Shown: piece by piece, positions 1 to 13,600 of the stretch
How the letters are laid out: each line of letters opens with the position of its first letter
Numbering within the stretch: the first letter of the stretch is position 1
DNA from: Vanilla planifolia
Taxonomy: Eukaryota > Streptophyta > Magnoliopsida > Asparagales > Orchidaceae
Direction of reading: 5' to 3'
Assembly: GCA_023846275.1 (NCBI GenBank)
Contig: CM043872.1
Coordinates: forward strand, 25,529,670-25,593,669
Length of the DNA stretch: 64,000 nt
The notes under the pieces: generated by a model
Told to the model about the DNA's origin: nothing
Database searches by the model: none
Seen by the model: the letters and a program-made list of their open reading frames with translations, nothing else
Position numbers and translations under genes: made by a program

Positions 1-1789
1 GCACAGAGTCCAATAGACATGGCGTTTCTTCAGACTTTCCAGCTAAAAACAGGACTGCAGTTGCTATTAACTGCAAAAAAATTGCATGCCATCAATTTAT
101 ACAGTTCCAGCGTTTGCAATCTCGATTAAATGAAAACAGGGACTACAGTAATCTAATCAAATTAAAACATATGATAAAAAACCTGAATATTGCATCAAAA
201 ACTATGAACAAACTACCAACACTAAAACTAATAGAAAAAATTAAAGTTTTAAGGTGCAAAAATTGTAAATAAATTATTGATCATGCACTTATCACAAAAT
301 TAGTTAAAAAGCTCAACCATAGATATGGAAGAAAGAAGAACTTTCCAAAAGTTGTTGTATGACGCTCGTTCTCTTTGGAGAATGTATAAGAAAACCTTCA
401 TTTTGCAGCTCATATAATTCAGTATAACACATTCATTTTACTATTGTATTGCCTACTAAATAAAGATTTCATCAACATAACTAAATTTAGAATCAAATAA
501 AATGGATAGATATTATATAAAAGATGAAGCTGTTCAAATGGTACTGAATTAACAATGCATCAGCAGCACAATGCAAATTTTAAGGCGATTTTTCAAAAAA
601 TATTGGAAGATGAGAGCTACTGTGGTCCGAGATGAGCATGGCGATTTCCTTAATATATTGGAAGAGAGGTTCATGATCATTGCAGCTACCACAGCAGAGA
701 CTAAGGTTGCAAGTGTGGTTGCTAGGCTCATGGCTACCTTTGTGTATAGTTTCAATAGTGTTTGGCCAGAGGAATATTCCTTCTTATATTTTTGGCAATA
801 TCTTCTAGGATTATCTGTAGTGACTTCATTGATGACCAGCTATGCAAGATTGTTACTCTGTTTCCTATCTTTCAGAGTTTTGGGTTTCTCATGTTTTCAG
901 AACCACAAATGGCAGGCAAAGTTTGTGCACATTAGATGATTTTTGACACTTTTGGATGGAATAGGGGCGTGTCCCTTCCCCGAAGTTTGTCAGAATCCTA
1001 GATAAGAATAGTTAGTCATTATGATTTTTGATATATTTATATCTGGGCTTTGACCGATGCTTCAACAGAAAAGAAAGCTCCATAGAGAACTAAACAAGAT
1101 CAAACAACCTATCGTGATGCTAATCAAGCTAAACTGCAGCGTAATTTTTCCATATTACAAACTGATTACAAGTGTTAAAAAAAGGAAGGAAAGCTTCATG
1201 GGACTAACAAATCTATCATGAGAAGCATGAGACCGCCGAAGAAAGAATCGATGACAAAGCACCATGGCTGTCCCGACTGTTGCCTGGGGCCTGCATATCA
1301 ACAAAAACCATTCTTCACAACGAAAAGCAAACAGCCAACAAAAATTCTCTGAGATAAAAAAAGTCCAGCAAATCAGCAGCAGGAAAGGATTGGCACTCAC
1401 AGATCCAATCTCAACCCAAGGTTCTGAAGGTAAACGCAGTACGAGTAGCGAAGACGGGTCTCCATGAATTTGTCTATACCATCCTTCCTCGACGGCGAGC
1501 ACCTCTCGATCTCATCTCGCGACATGACGGGGGCGACATCACCCTCGGATCGCCTCTGAAAGCTAAATCCGCCGGACCCGGCCGGTTCATGGATAGATGA
1601 CTCGGGTGTAACAAAAGATTCCGCCTTCTGGAACATAGTCCTATCCTCCTCCCTAATTGGAACATAAGGCTTCCTCCTCTTAGCCGGAGGAACGAGTCCG
1701 TCGTCACCATCTGCATCGCGACGATAATAATTCTTCCAAACTTTCGCTGGGTAACAAACGGCAGCACCGCCGTTGTCGCCGCCTGCCAT
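1..1789 (-). CDS. Cyclin-T1-like protein, 5' part (truncated by window edge)
   Basis: Partial gene, CDS complement(join(1..70,1209..1290,1401..1789)). Exon 1 gives 129 residues from the ATG at 1789: a variable, basic N-terminal region (AKRRK at residues 36-40 could be nuclear-localising), then [18 protein letters not shown] at 89-106, the signature that opens the cyclin box of plant T-type cyclins. Exon 2 continues with [20 protein letters not shown] and exon 3 with [17 protein letters not shown], the next cyclin-fold helices. Junctions are CT^GTGAGT / GCAG^G, TTT^GTTAGT and TTGCAG^TTA, all in frame. Known for the family: T cyclins pair with CDK9/CDKC kinases (P-TEFb type) to phosphorylate the RNA polymerase II C-terminal domain in the nucleus. 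An in-frame upstream ATG at 1858 would add 23 residues; I prefer 1789 because MAGG resembles usual starts, but this is not certain. The remaining cyclin box lies outside the window. Confidence 0.9.
571..939 (+). pseudogene. RNase H-like (RVT_3 type) open reading frame inside cyclin intron 2, antisense to host
   Basis: A 122-codon ORF lies wholly in the 1138-bp intron 2 of the cyclin gene, on the opposite strand. Its first half reads [13 protein letters not shown], then [14 protein letters not shown], then FNSVWPEE. This order matches the beta-strand and catalytic-acid layout of plant RNase H-like domains (VIRD..G, AE.......L, v..E.DS). The third acidic position is altered. A reading shifted by one base around 885-925 gives SHVFRTTNG, like the domain's closing strand, so a frameshift near the end is likely. 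Probably a decayed retroelement RNase H or a relic of an RNase H-domain gene. Family assignment is by eye only. Confidence 0.45.
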
Positions 1790-2129
1790 GGATCGACGAC
1801 AGTTTCTTGAGAAGCGCGCAAAGTGAAGATCTCGCCTCGACATTGAAACACAAATCAAAATCTGTATGTTGAAGATCGAAGAGCAATAGATGAATGAATC
1901 GGCGATAGGGTTTTAATGCGCTTAGGATGGATCGGAAGATATAGAGGATTCCGAAAGCGGTGGTTTAAAGGCCGACGCAAAGCAAAGACGACCTTGTTTC
2001 GTATATGCAAGGCTACAAACTCCACATATATCACCATTTCAGCGTCACGAAAATCTTGAGATTCGTTTTCAAGATTAAATATAAATTCTCACCTTTCGTG
2101 CTTTTGTAATCAAACCGGCGATGCCCATC

Positions 2130-2166
2130 AACGGTGGGGCTCGATCGGACCGCTATTATTAAACGG
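2130..2166. promoter_or_regulatory. Cluster of AACGG (MSA-like) cores upstream of the cyclin gene
   Basis: AACGG occurs at 2130-2134 and 2162-2166, and its near-inverse CAACCG follows at 2171-2176, 340-390 bp upstream of the cyclin ATG. AACGG is the core of the M-phase-specific activator element bound by three-repeat Myb proteins in mitotic cyclin promoters. T-type cyclins are not classically mitotic, so function here is only a suggestion. Confidence 0.25.
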
Positions 2167-2179
2167 TTATCAACCGCGT

Positions 2180-3100
2180 CGCAAATTAAGCATAAACAAA
2201 AACTTATTCAGTACAAAATTCATTACATTTATAAAACAATATTGAAGCTAAAATAGGTGTAAATATATATCCCTTTTTCATTTTAAAAAAAAATCTTATT
2301 TTCACAACAGTCAACTAATTAAATAATTCTATAATATATGTATATAACAACTAATTAAATAATACAAATAAAAATAAAATTTTAAAATTTTTGTATTTTA
2401 ATGAATAAAAAGATAACTTACTAGATGTATCAAAATAATAATATTTTATTTAGTTTAAATTAAAAATTCAAAATATTAATATTAATTATCAATTTATGAA
2501 ATAAAATATTAAGTAATAATTCATGATAATATAGAATGCATAAATGATAAGTCCATTTATGATAACTGTTAAAAATTAAATAAGATGGAATGAGTCTAAG
2601 AGACTATCATAATATAATAATAAAAAATTATTTTTGTTAATAAAAAGGTCTTATATGTCCAATAAAAAAATGTAATAGATTAAATATCACGTAATAATCA
2701 AATTATTATTTTTTAATTTAAAAATAAAATACAAATATAATTGTACTATTTTTAAATAACAAAATGATAATAAAATGAGATAATAAATGATAAAAGTATT
2801 TATACTATTTTAAAAAAACATTTTCTAAAGACAGTAAAATAAGTAAAAGCTTGAATCGCAAAGATTAACCCATATGTGCCCCTAGTTCAGGTTCAAAGTG
2901 TTTGTAAGAATTTTGTAAATTAAAAAAGTATTTTAAAACAAAAAATATTGAAAATATTTTTTAAAAAAATGTTTTTTGTTAAAATTTTGTTATTTTTTAT
3001 TTACATAATATTGAGTTCGCATACACAATAGAACATATCACGGCAATTTACGAAGTGCATAAAGACTTGTACTTTTTGCATTTTATAATATATTTTGTTC

Positions 3101-3133
<33 letters not shown>

Positions 3134-4125
3134 TGTTTTAGACAAACTTTTTAAGTTCGTTGCTTATGTTGATTTTTTTTTTATTTGAAGAAAACTTCGT
3201 TATGTTTTTTAATAAATTATTTATACATTTTACTTTTACAGAATCGAATCCGTCAACCAACAGAAAGGATTTATTAACAGTAATAATCAGAAAATAAATT
3301 AGGAAAATCTTTGTTTATTCACCTTAAAAAAGATTTAATTTTATTATATCATTTTTCAATTTTTGTATTTCCTTTGTATAAATATGAGTCCAAGAAAATA
3401 AAAAAATGTTTTCAAAATATAAATTTTTTAAAATAGATTTAATTTTAGCCAAAATAATATTTTGAGAAAAAATTAATTACTAAGATTTTGAATATTTTAA
3501 GCTTGAAAAAAGATTTGAAAGTTTGTATTAAAATATAGTAAGGCTAAACATTTAAAAATTTTAAAAATGTTCTTAAAATATAACATATACTATATATATA
3601 TATTTATTTATTTATTTAAAACGTTCTTAAGGTTTCACTTGTGAATCCTGCTTTATTTTCAATATTTTTTTTCAGATTCACAAATGTCAAAACTTTTTAA
3701 ATATTTTTATATTAATTTTTTTTTAATTTTTGTAAAACCTATTTTTAAAAAATTATTGCATTATTGAAATCACGAAAACAAAGGCTATCTTGGATAAATT
3801 TTTATTAATTTAGTTTTTAATAAGATTATTTTTAAACCTAACTATATATTTAATCAATCATGTTTTAGAATATGTTTTAACATAAAAATAAATTTATTTA
3901 AAAATAATATTAAGTAATTTCTTTTTTGTTAACAACTGTTTTATCATTTTGGTATTAATTATTTTATGAAGTATGCATAATTTTAAATTTTATTTAATGA
4001 TAAAAAATTGAATTTAGTTTTTAATCAATTTAGTATTTTATAGCCGTAAGCAATGAAACTTTAAAATAACGAATAAAATACTTTAAATAATATTCTATTC
4101 GAAATAAAAAAAGGCGATTAATTAG
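2180..4125. other. Intergenic AT-rich stretch between divergent cyclin and Nudix genes
   Basis: About 1.9 kb of extremely AT-rich, low-complexity sequence without an ORF of note, containing a pure (TAA)n microsatellite at 3101-3130 and a short TATTTATTTATTTATTT run near 3600-3617. I see no gene or recognisable transposon here. The divergent promoters presumably lie at its two ends. Confidence 0.6.
3101..3130. repeat. (TAA)10 microsatellite
   Basis: Ten uninterrupted TAA units in the intergenic region. Likely polymorphic; no function implied. Confidence 0.9.
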
Positions 4126-4143
4126 CCAAGTGAACTCACTTGG
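4126..4143. repeat. Perfect inverted repeat, 8-bp arms
   Basis: CCAAGTGA-AC-TCACTTGG is a perfect dyad with a 2-bp centre, about 530 bp upstream of the Nudix start codon, at the point where the AT-rich spacer gives way to more mixed sequence. It could be a protein-binding dyad or chance. Confidence 0.6.
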
Positions 4144-4672
4144 AAAGCCTTGTCGTGAAGCTATGCGAAACGTCGCAGGAAAGCATGGCCTCTTTGGAAA
4201 GGAGATCAAGCAGAATATATTATGCGGATTTCCTACCTCCGGGCTTTTATTTATTACTCGATAAATTTAATGAATAAAAATATTTCTTCTTCCCCGCCCT
4301 CGCGGCAGTTCGTTATGGAAAGTATTTTTTTTCATAATAGTAATAAAATAAAGTGCAGAGGAACATATAGATCTTGTATTAATGGCATAATTATTAATGA
4401 GGCAACCAAATAGATTTTTGGATCTCTCTCTGTGGCTTGCTCTCGAACCCATCTGTAACCCTTTTCTTCTCCGACAGTAATTTCGTTTGTTTTTCCTTGC
4501 AAATTTGCCATTGTAATATAGATTTTGTCACCGGTGATTTCCTGCCGACGCGACGGAGATCGCGGAAGAATGACCGCTGCATTCGTTGCGGCGAAGTACT
4601 TAAATTGGTTTAAGAGGTAGAGATTGACGGGAGAGGGAGGGGAGGAGAGGAGAGAAGGAAAGGAGGAAGAGC

Positions 4673-7600
4673 ATGAGCGACTTGGTGGCCCGCACGGGTC
4701 GACATCAGCAGCGTTACGAGGGCGGTTGTCGCCTTGTTGCAGGGTCAATCTCTATCGTTCTTTCTCTATCTCTTTGGCTATCTTTCTCCCGCTCTTTCTA
4801 TTTCTTTTAACTGTTCGTTTATGTTGACCTTTAACTTATGGTTTGGTTCTTTGCTTGTGCCGCAGCATAGGAGTTACATGCTTAGGTCATAAGGGCATTT
4901 TGCCTGTTTTTTGCAATAGAGAAATAGCACTGGGGTCATTAGATTCCTGTCACTATATGGTGATGTGATTTGGCTGGATTGAATATATGTGCCCACTTAG
5001 TTTAGTGATGGATACAAGGCCAGGTCATTTTAAAACAATTGTGTCTCGGCAGGTGTTGAAATAGTATAATAAAGGGGTTTTATGGAATCCTGATAATGAG
5101 TTAGCTGTAAAATCACTAGCATAAGGAATTTCCTTTATTTGGAACATGGTTGTGGGTAGAGAAGAATCGTTGGAATAAGGTACTAATGGTGATTTTTATG
5201 GTGTTCTGATGATCAGTTAGATGTAAAGTCCTTACCATGAGTAATTTGTCTTTATTTTGAAACATGGTGAATAAGCTTAGTAAAGCTTAATACATGAAGC
5301 AGGAAACCTTAGTGTCCATTTCTTATGAAACATTGTTGTTCACTACTTCTAAAGGCTTTTGGTATGCGAGTTTATTGTTATAAATTATTTTGTTAAGGAA
5401 ACTGGTCTAAAAGATGATCATAAAAGTGCAAATTGGATAAAAGAAATGGTACTGTTAAAAGAATTATGTTAGCTGTTTATTCACTTTCTTACGGGTAATG
5501 CTTGATTGAAATTTGTATATATTTTCCTTATGACCATGTTCATATACATCCGAGGTCATTTTTGTGTCCCCATTAGTACAGTATTCTACAACACTTTGGT
5601 CCTTATCATACTTATTATCTTCTTCTAAAGTGGAAGATCTATCAATATACACTTCACATTGGTTTGTAGACAAAAAAAATTGTCTGAAGTTTTTGTGTAG
5701 ACATAAAAAAAAATGCAATCACGTAAGCATTGTTTTTGCTGCCCTTGCTATGACATATTCCATATTAATCTTATCAGTGGACTAATGACCTTTATGCCAC
5801 TTGTATTGTTTTATTTTATGCATTTGGAGTTTTATCTTCTCTTGGTTCTTATACATATTTGGCCATTTCTGCATATTATTTTGAAGTTGAAAGATCTCCC
5901 AATTATATTATGTGTCATGATACATCCTAATTGAAGTCTTTAAGCTTTGGTTATTGGTATATTATTGCTAGAAACATCATCTAAACACATTCATAGTGAG
6001 CTTTATTGATTTTTATTTAGATTTTTACTATTGAAGTATTGCATGATTAGGTTTATGAACTCTTTCCTTTATAATGTTTACTTCTTCTGATCGTAAATGT
6101 TTAATCATCTAATATTATTTTTGCCTCTTTATCTCCATTAGGTTCTCTTATTATCAAGTACATGTGTTTTTTAGCTGCTGTATTGAATACTAAATTTTTA
6201 TCCCTGAAAAACGTGGTTAACAAGGTTCTGGTACCAGTGTGCCCTGAGAACCTTGGAAAGGCAAAGTGCTAAAACTTTTTCTTATGTAGTTGTAGATTTT
6301 AAGTTGTCTTGTTAATAAAAAATACACATTTAGAAACAAATCAAACTCCTATCTTCTTGAAGACATTTTATTTAATTAATTTTTACTTGAAACTTTTTGC
6401 TGAATTTTTAAGGATATTGTTAGTTATGGTTTTTAATTTCATTTAGGTATTAATTGTGTAATTTTATTTGTTGAGTGGTATTTAATTTGCTTAGTAGGTA
6501 GCTGAAGTTTATTAGTAGCTTTTAGTTTATTTGGAAAACAGTATCTTGCTTCATATTTAGCCAGATTGGACTATAAAAGGCATCCATCAAACATCATGGC
6601 CATTGTGTTGACAATTAATAAATAGATTTTTTTAAGAAAGTTCTTTTAGTGGAGCTGACATACATTGCTTTAAGCTTAAACTAGGTGTGAAGTTTGGAGG
6701 GTCCAGGGCTGAAGATTTTTCTCAATTTTAATGTTGAAATTTTCTTGCCTTTTGATACCTTTTCTACATTAAATCCAAATTTTTTGTGTCCTGATATCAC
6801 ATATTAATCTTTTGACTTATCAAATGTGTGCATTTTCCCTTTAGAGGTAATTTGCCATTCTATGTTGGTTTTTGCTTTTCAATATGTTCAAGAATGTCTG
6901 TGCAATTTTATGATGAAAGCTTGATAATGTCATGACCAAAGATTTGTTTACCCTTAAAGGTTTCCTTATATATCTTTTGACCATTAAATTGAAGGAAATG
7001 GGAATACAATATATGCATAAATGTTTGCTTATGGAACATTGCTTTCCCTTTTTTTAATTAGCCATTGTTCTCACCATAAGTTTGCCATTTAAAGAAGTTG
7101 ATAATTGAATAATCTATTTCTTAACCTTGTTCTTATGTGAAATGTGTGGTGTGATTGCTTGGTTTTGAAATGCTATTCATTAATTGGGATTTTTTTGTCA
7201 ATTATTCGTGATTATTATTAGATTATTGGTATATTAGCTAATTAATAGTTATCAGTTATACAACAATTTCAATAAGCTTTAAATCCATTAAATGGGTTTT
7301 GTTGTATGAATTCTTTGATGCTAACTCTTTTTCAATGCTCAGGCATGTCATATTCTTTTTTGTTATATGTTATTGTGTCTTTTTGAATATATCAATTCAT
7401 TTTTCTCAATATCATTTTATTTGAATTTTGTTTGCCATATGCCAACATTTAGGATTATATAACTCTATTGGTTTGACTACAATTTATAGCTTAATTTGTA
7501 TCTTAAATTAGATGTTTTGGTCTTGCAAAACACTTGAATTACTCATCTATTTAACTTCTTTGGATCTCATTATTAATAGCATCACCAATTTCTATATCAT

Positions 7601-10600
7601 TTTGAAACATAATTCTAAGATAATAAAATCTCTTATATTTTTGTATTTTATGATCATCACTTGTTATTCTTATATGATTTTTACTCTTACTCTAATAATA
7701 CATGTATTCCCTGTATTTTATTTTTGATTTATAAAGGCAAATCCACTTAGAATCCATGGTGGTTCTCCACAACTCTTCTTTGATTTTTTTTGCTAGTTTT
7801 ATGAATATGTATGATATCATTAACAAAAAACATACTCATATTAATTATTAAATTTAACTAATAAAAACATCCATTTCTAATGCAAAAAAGATAGATCTAA
7901 AGCAAAGCATTAATGGAGTTTATTAGGGTTGAGATTTTCCAAATATGTATTTATTTACTTTGCAAATACCACTTGTTATATTGTTCCATATGAGATTTAA
8001 AAGGTAATACACATTTATAACTTAGGTATGGTGAAGGAAGATCTTAATGTATATGAAATTTGTTTGAAATCAAGACCAAGTAGTTTGGCTCTGTATTATT
8101 AAAAGTGAAAGATGAACATATCATAAGAATGATTAAGCAATGGAAGCAAATTTAATTTTTATTTATTTATACAGTAAATTCCTTTGCACTTAAATATGAA
8201 ATGATACGATCTTGGATAGCAAAAATATAATATTAATCATTACAATAAGTTTCAAAAATATAAAAATAATCAATTAAAATAGCATAATAAGAGAAAGTAC
8301 CAACTATTGATGCTTGTGATATTAATTCTTTTATAAAGGAGTCTAGATGTAAAAAAATTTGTATATATCAACAGTGCTTGAGTTTTTGAAAGAAACTAAC
8401 AAAGCATGATCAGCATAGAATGAGGCTTGAATATACCAAATAAATTACTATGAGTAATGAATTTAGAACAATAACAGCTACATGTTTTCGTAATTTTTGT
8501 TTTTGATATGCAGTTGAATAGTTTAATGAATCATAGTTGTAAATATGAATTTCATCTTAAAACTAAAGATTAAATGTAGGCATGTTTAATGTGTATAATG
8601 TGTGACATTCATAGGAATGTATATGCTTAACATATTAGCTCTTATCTTTTCCATCATTTCATAATATTGTTCACATCAATATATCCTAATCAACTTGAAT
8701 TGGAAGAGTGATCGTTGTCAACTTGAATTGAACGAGTCCTCGTTGTTAGTCTATTGATTAGTCTAGCTATGTAGATATCAGAACAATATCTTTAATTATC
8801 ACTTTCCTAATTATGCAAGTACACATAATATATAAATAGATATGCATTCAATGGCATAATGTAGAACCCATTGAAGAGTCTCATAGGAATCAAGCTTCAA
8901 TGCTTATAATCAACCACAATATCCATGGATCAAACATAAACAATCTTACATGCATGAACAACCAGTTGTCATGTATCAACTTTGATTGTTGTCAAAACAA
9001 TGCAACAATTGTGTTTCAAAAATTTCATGAATAACTACAAATAATTTTTTCATTTACTCTATAATAATATGTTCAATATAAATGTCTAAGAGAGAAGGCA
9101 TAATAACAATTATTATCAATAAACGTTAATAAACACATAAAACTTGAATTAAATTAAACTATATCAATTAACAAAGAAGAGCCCTTTACAATAAAGGTAT
9201 GCTCATTTTCTAGTAGGCAAGAATCACTCCAAAATTTGTAAATTGAATTCAATCTCTTTGAAGATCCATAAGATCTCTTGAACTAAGCATGACTCCAACT
9301 ACTTAAATAATATTTATGTCAAAAATATATTCAACACAAGTATCTACATTAATTTGTTTAAGATATAATCGACAAATTGATTCATTTTTGTTAACATGTC
9401 ATAGGGTAGGAGGAGGAACAAGAAGGGGAGGAAGTAGAAAGGTGGAAGAGGGAAGAGGAAGAAGAAAACTCAACAAATTGTCGAAGATAGTATTTTTTCA
9501 TTAGATAAAGCAATGACACTCTATATGGTTAATTAAATAATATTTTTAATGTTTTGGAAAAACAGTTTTGAAGATTCACAATGGAGAAAAAATTAGGAGG
9601 AAGAAAAAGGAGAGGAAGAAGATTAGGGGATTGGAAGAAGAAGAGGAAGAAGGAAAAAAATGGAGAATATGCCCAAGTCGTTGGTTACTATATTTTGTTG
9701 GAGTCGAAGATAATGGCAATCACTTTCTTCATGGTAGCAACGACTATGCTATGGCTTCGTAGGAGGAAGAGTTAAGAAATAAGATGGAAGAAGTGATGAT
9801 AGACTTTAATTTATTAGAGGTAGATGAATGGGAGGAGCTAGCTAGAGTTTTGAAAGTTGGAAGGGGAGCAAGATTGGTAAAGTAGGAGAGGAGCAAAGTA
9901 ATGGTGGGGATTTATCCCCTACATTCACTTTCCTAGTTGGAAGCAATTCTTCTTGATGAGGAGGTGTGATTGGTTAGTTTGGAGTAGACCTATGGCTTGG
10001 TTTAATTCAGAATTTCTTCATTGAGGTTATTACAAGATCCTTCATCTCTATCCCAAGGTTATAGATATAAGTCTATTCTTGTTTAAAATTCTTTTATCAT
10101 CATGGATTTTTCCATTACTCTTATGCATTGTTTTAACTTTTTTTTCAACTCTATTGTTAAGATGAGCATCTAAGTTTATTTGTTGATATTATGTTGCAAA
10201 TATTTTCTTAAATGATTTTATAATTTTTTGCAATCTAGATGCTCTTTTTTCCTTGTAAAGAAAGGTCAATCTATGTTATTGGAGATCCACTTGTATAACT
10301 AATCAAATGTTCTTGGTTCTTAAAAATAGTATTATCAAATAGAAGTACATATGCTAAAGCAATACCTAAATAGTATTTTTTTTTTTTTTTTTTTTTTACT
10401 TTAGTCTCTCCAAACCCATAACTACCATGAGGCCTTCTAACGAATTTTTTTGCTTTAGTCTCTCCAATCTAAGTTTCCTCCTGTAAAAAAGATCTTTTCT
10501 CTTTACAAAATTTCTTGTATATTGTCTTTCAAATCATTCTAATTTTTTTCCCTTGTTACTAATTTCAAATCCTATTAGAAGAACATAAGCAATAATAATA

Positions 10601-13600
10601 ATAATAATTTGTGGGACATAAGCAATAATAGTGTTAATAACGTGTCCAAATTTAATGATTTTTCTTTAAAACAATTGTTGTATCTTTCTTGTCAATTTCT
10701 TTTCCAAAATTTTATCAACTCCATTTCTATTCTTGTTCTTATCTAAATGCTTGAATTATAAAGTACCATTTTCTTTTGTCTTCTCATTTACCCTCTGTTT
10801 CCTTGGAAATATATTGTGTTTAACAAATTATGTTTCTACTTGCTCAATCAATTGTTTTCTAATTGAATTATCAATATTCCAAGTTTTTGTTGTAATTCTA
10901 GATTTTTTTGGATTTTCTTCCTTTTTTGCACTTGCTTAAAGAGATGGGAATTCTTGCTCATTTATGGCACCTTCACAATAGTTACAAACTAACAACACTT
11001 GCTTTGTTATTTTGACAGGTGCATACCATTTAGATATAAAGACCTAGATGATGATAATAGCAACAAGTCTAATAAGATCATCGAAGTTCTTATGATCACC
11101 TCACAAAGTGGACCTGGCCTATTATTTCCAAAGGTATGAAGTGACACTTCTGTTTTCAACCAATCTTTTTGGAGGTAGTCTAATTGGAGAAATAGTTATG
11201 ATTAAATTTGAATTGATATTTTTTTGAAGGACATTTGATGATTTTTTTTGTTACTGTGTAAGCCCATCCATTGCTAATGGGGCTGAAACCATCATATTGT
11301 AATAGCATTAATGTCTCTTCAAGTTGAAGTACGCCTATGGCTTCCTATTTTTTTTTAAATTTATTTTATTGTTCTATTGTGATAAATCTATTTTTGCTTG
11401 TGTGCATGTCATTCATTTAGCTGGGCTAGAAGTGTGTTGTAGCATATAGCTTTGTAAGTTATTTTTAACACATTATTTGTGTATTTTGACTATAATATGA
11501 GAATGAGAAATCAACTTTTAAATTTTTATACCAACTCTTTAAATTTGTTGGAAGAATGTACATATGTCTTCTACATCCTTTTATTTGTTATTTTTGTACA
11601 TTTTTTTCTAAGCATAACATTCAAGAATATGTTGAGGCATCTTTTTATGTTATGTGTGTTCTAACTAAGAAATAATTAAAATTGAAGGACATTTCAAAGA
11701 CAAGATGCTCAACTGCTTCACACCATGTCACATATAAAAGAGTGTTTTAAGGGTTTATTTTTTTATTTACCTATCTTTTTCATCTAACACTTATACTGGC
11801 CTCATCAGTTTCTCCATTTTCAATCAAGGTTGGTTGATCACTTGTAGTTCAAGTCAATTGAAAGCTGATTTGATCACATTTCAAATCACTCATTTGCAGT
11901 TCCCTTGTTTCAAGTCTTGACTCTGGCACTTAAATGCTCACATTTAGCCTTATGACTGTTAGCTTTGGTCCTTAGAGCATTGTAACTCCAAACTCTTTTT
12001 GTAGCCTTCTTAGCATCCATATTGGTCTTTTTTGTAGAATCTATTTTTTTTTTAGCATTGTCCATTTTATTAATCTGCACATTCATTTGTTATGTTTATT
12101 ATATTTCCAAATGTTAGTTGCATATTTTTACATATAAATGTGTTTTCTAGTGATACCTGTAATGTCTATACCCTTTTTTCCTCATTTTGAATCTTGTCAT
12201 GTCTCCATGTCATTTCTATTTCATGCAATACATACTGGTCCGGATTCTTGAAATATGAATCAACTTTATATCTTTATCGTTGTTAATCGAATCACTTTTA
12301 ACATCTATGTATTGACTTAGCTTAAGAAGCCACCATATCATAGTAATTGCAATAAGAGTATCATGCCTAGGAACTTGGGCTTATGTTAAGTCAACCTTAA
12401 CCCAAATATAACCATAATGCAATTCAAGTATCACTTCATGTTGAGCAAGGACAATCCATATGTGATCCTTGGTCGATACAAGGTTGTTTGTACTAACGAT
12501 TCTTATGTTAATCGTTTGGTCCACAAGGCACACCAAGGGTGGGAGGTGTTGAATTGGTCGTACAAATTTTCTCTTTTCTTTTTTGAAAGATAATTATTAA
12601 AAGAGCTTTTGCAATTTTTTAAAGCAATTTGAGGCTGCATCAAAATATAAACATAAATACAAAAGAAATAAGAAAATGATAACGATTTTTAGGTGATTCG
12701 GTTCCAACTGTTAAGCCTAAGTCCATCACCATGCCAACTAGATTGAACCAACACTTCAATTCACTCATTCATTGTAGCCAAGTAGAGAAAACTATTACAA
12801 TCGAACCTTTTTATTGGTTAAGCACTACCAACACTCTACATTAAATAGTCTAGAGCTGAGCTATAGTCCACATCAAAAAGCCCGAAGCTTGGTCATAATC
12901 CACATTATACAGTTCGAAGCTGGTCCAAAGGACAAACAATAAAATGGAATAAATTTGCAGCATAAGTCTAAATGATCTGGACAGATATACAAATATAAGT
13001 TCAACAGTTAAAAGTTTGAGAAGTAATTTTACTAATTAACTCAAAAGCTTTTAGTGAGTTGGAGTAAGTAGACAATGCAATGATATTCAACACCTTGTCT
13101 TTACACTAGAATGTTACTTCAATGATGTAGTCCCAGTTTCCTTTCACAATCACTCTTTTGAATATATATTGCAGGATAAGTTCACAACATTCACACAAAT
13201 ACTCTCAATATAATCTACCAATGAGTATCAATTCTTCATTAATCCATTTATATTGTGATACTATAGTCACAAAAACACAAGAATAAAAGACCATAATAAC
13301 AAAATCAGCTGTGATTTCGAAGAGAGGAGATCTTAAGAGACCATCAAAGCAATGACAACTATCAAAGGATAAAACTTATATCCATTCTAATTACACAAAG
13401 AAGTGATTGTCATGTAGAAATTGAACCTTTAAAAAGAATCCAATATCTCCACAAGTTATAGATCAATGAAACTATGGCCAGCTTATTTTGAGTGGTAGCA
13501 GCACATCTAGTTGAAAGATTAGACAAAAATTGAACCAATATATATGGTATTTGGGCAAATAGTTACCTTGAAAAAGCTCATCTGTGATGTTTTTTGCTAA

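Larger units (their letters stand above)
4744..11018 (+). other. Intron 1 of the Nudix gene, 6.3 kb, mostly unassigned
   Basis: AT-rich intron sequence with only short chance ORFs. Recognisable items are a diverged direct repeat near 8694-8740 (two versions of CAACTTGAATTG followed by a GAGTG/GAGTC-type stretch), a strongly purine-rich tract around 9407-9665, a (T)22 run at 10376-10397 and a short (AAT)n at 10589-10606. No coding exon other than the flanking ones could be supported. The 8.6-10.0 kb part looks like degraded repeat sequence but I could not assign a family. Confidence 0.5.

Noticed and set aside
549..755. 68-codon minus-strand ORF ([19 protein letters not shown]...) within the cyclin intron, helix-repeat-like wording
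   Set aside because: It is the mirror of the better-supported RNase H-like plus-strand frame, and nothing continues it in the cyclin gene, whose exons join cleanly around it.
1264..1467. Plus-strand 67-codon ORF over the cyclin exons
   Set aside because: Shadow of the minus-strand cyclin exons 1 and 2 and the intron between them.
4624..4827. 67-codon ORF starting upstream of the Nudix ATG
   Set aside because: Different phase; the MSDLVARTGR start at 4673 is the family N-terminus and splices at 4743.
9568..9775. Two overlapping Lys/Arg/Glu-rich ORFs
   Set aside because: Produced by purine-rich low-complexity DNA, open in two phases at once; no domain.
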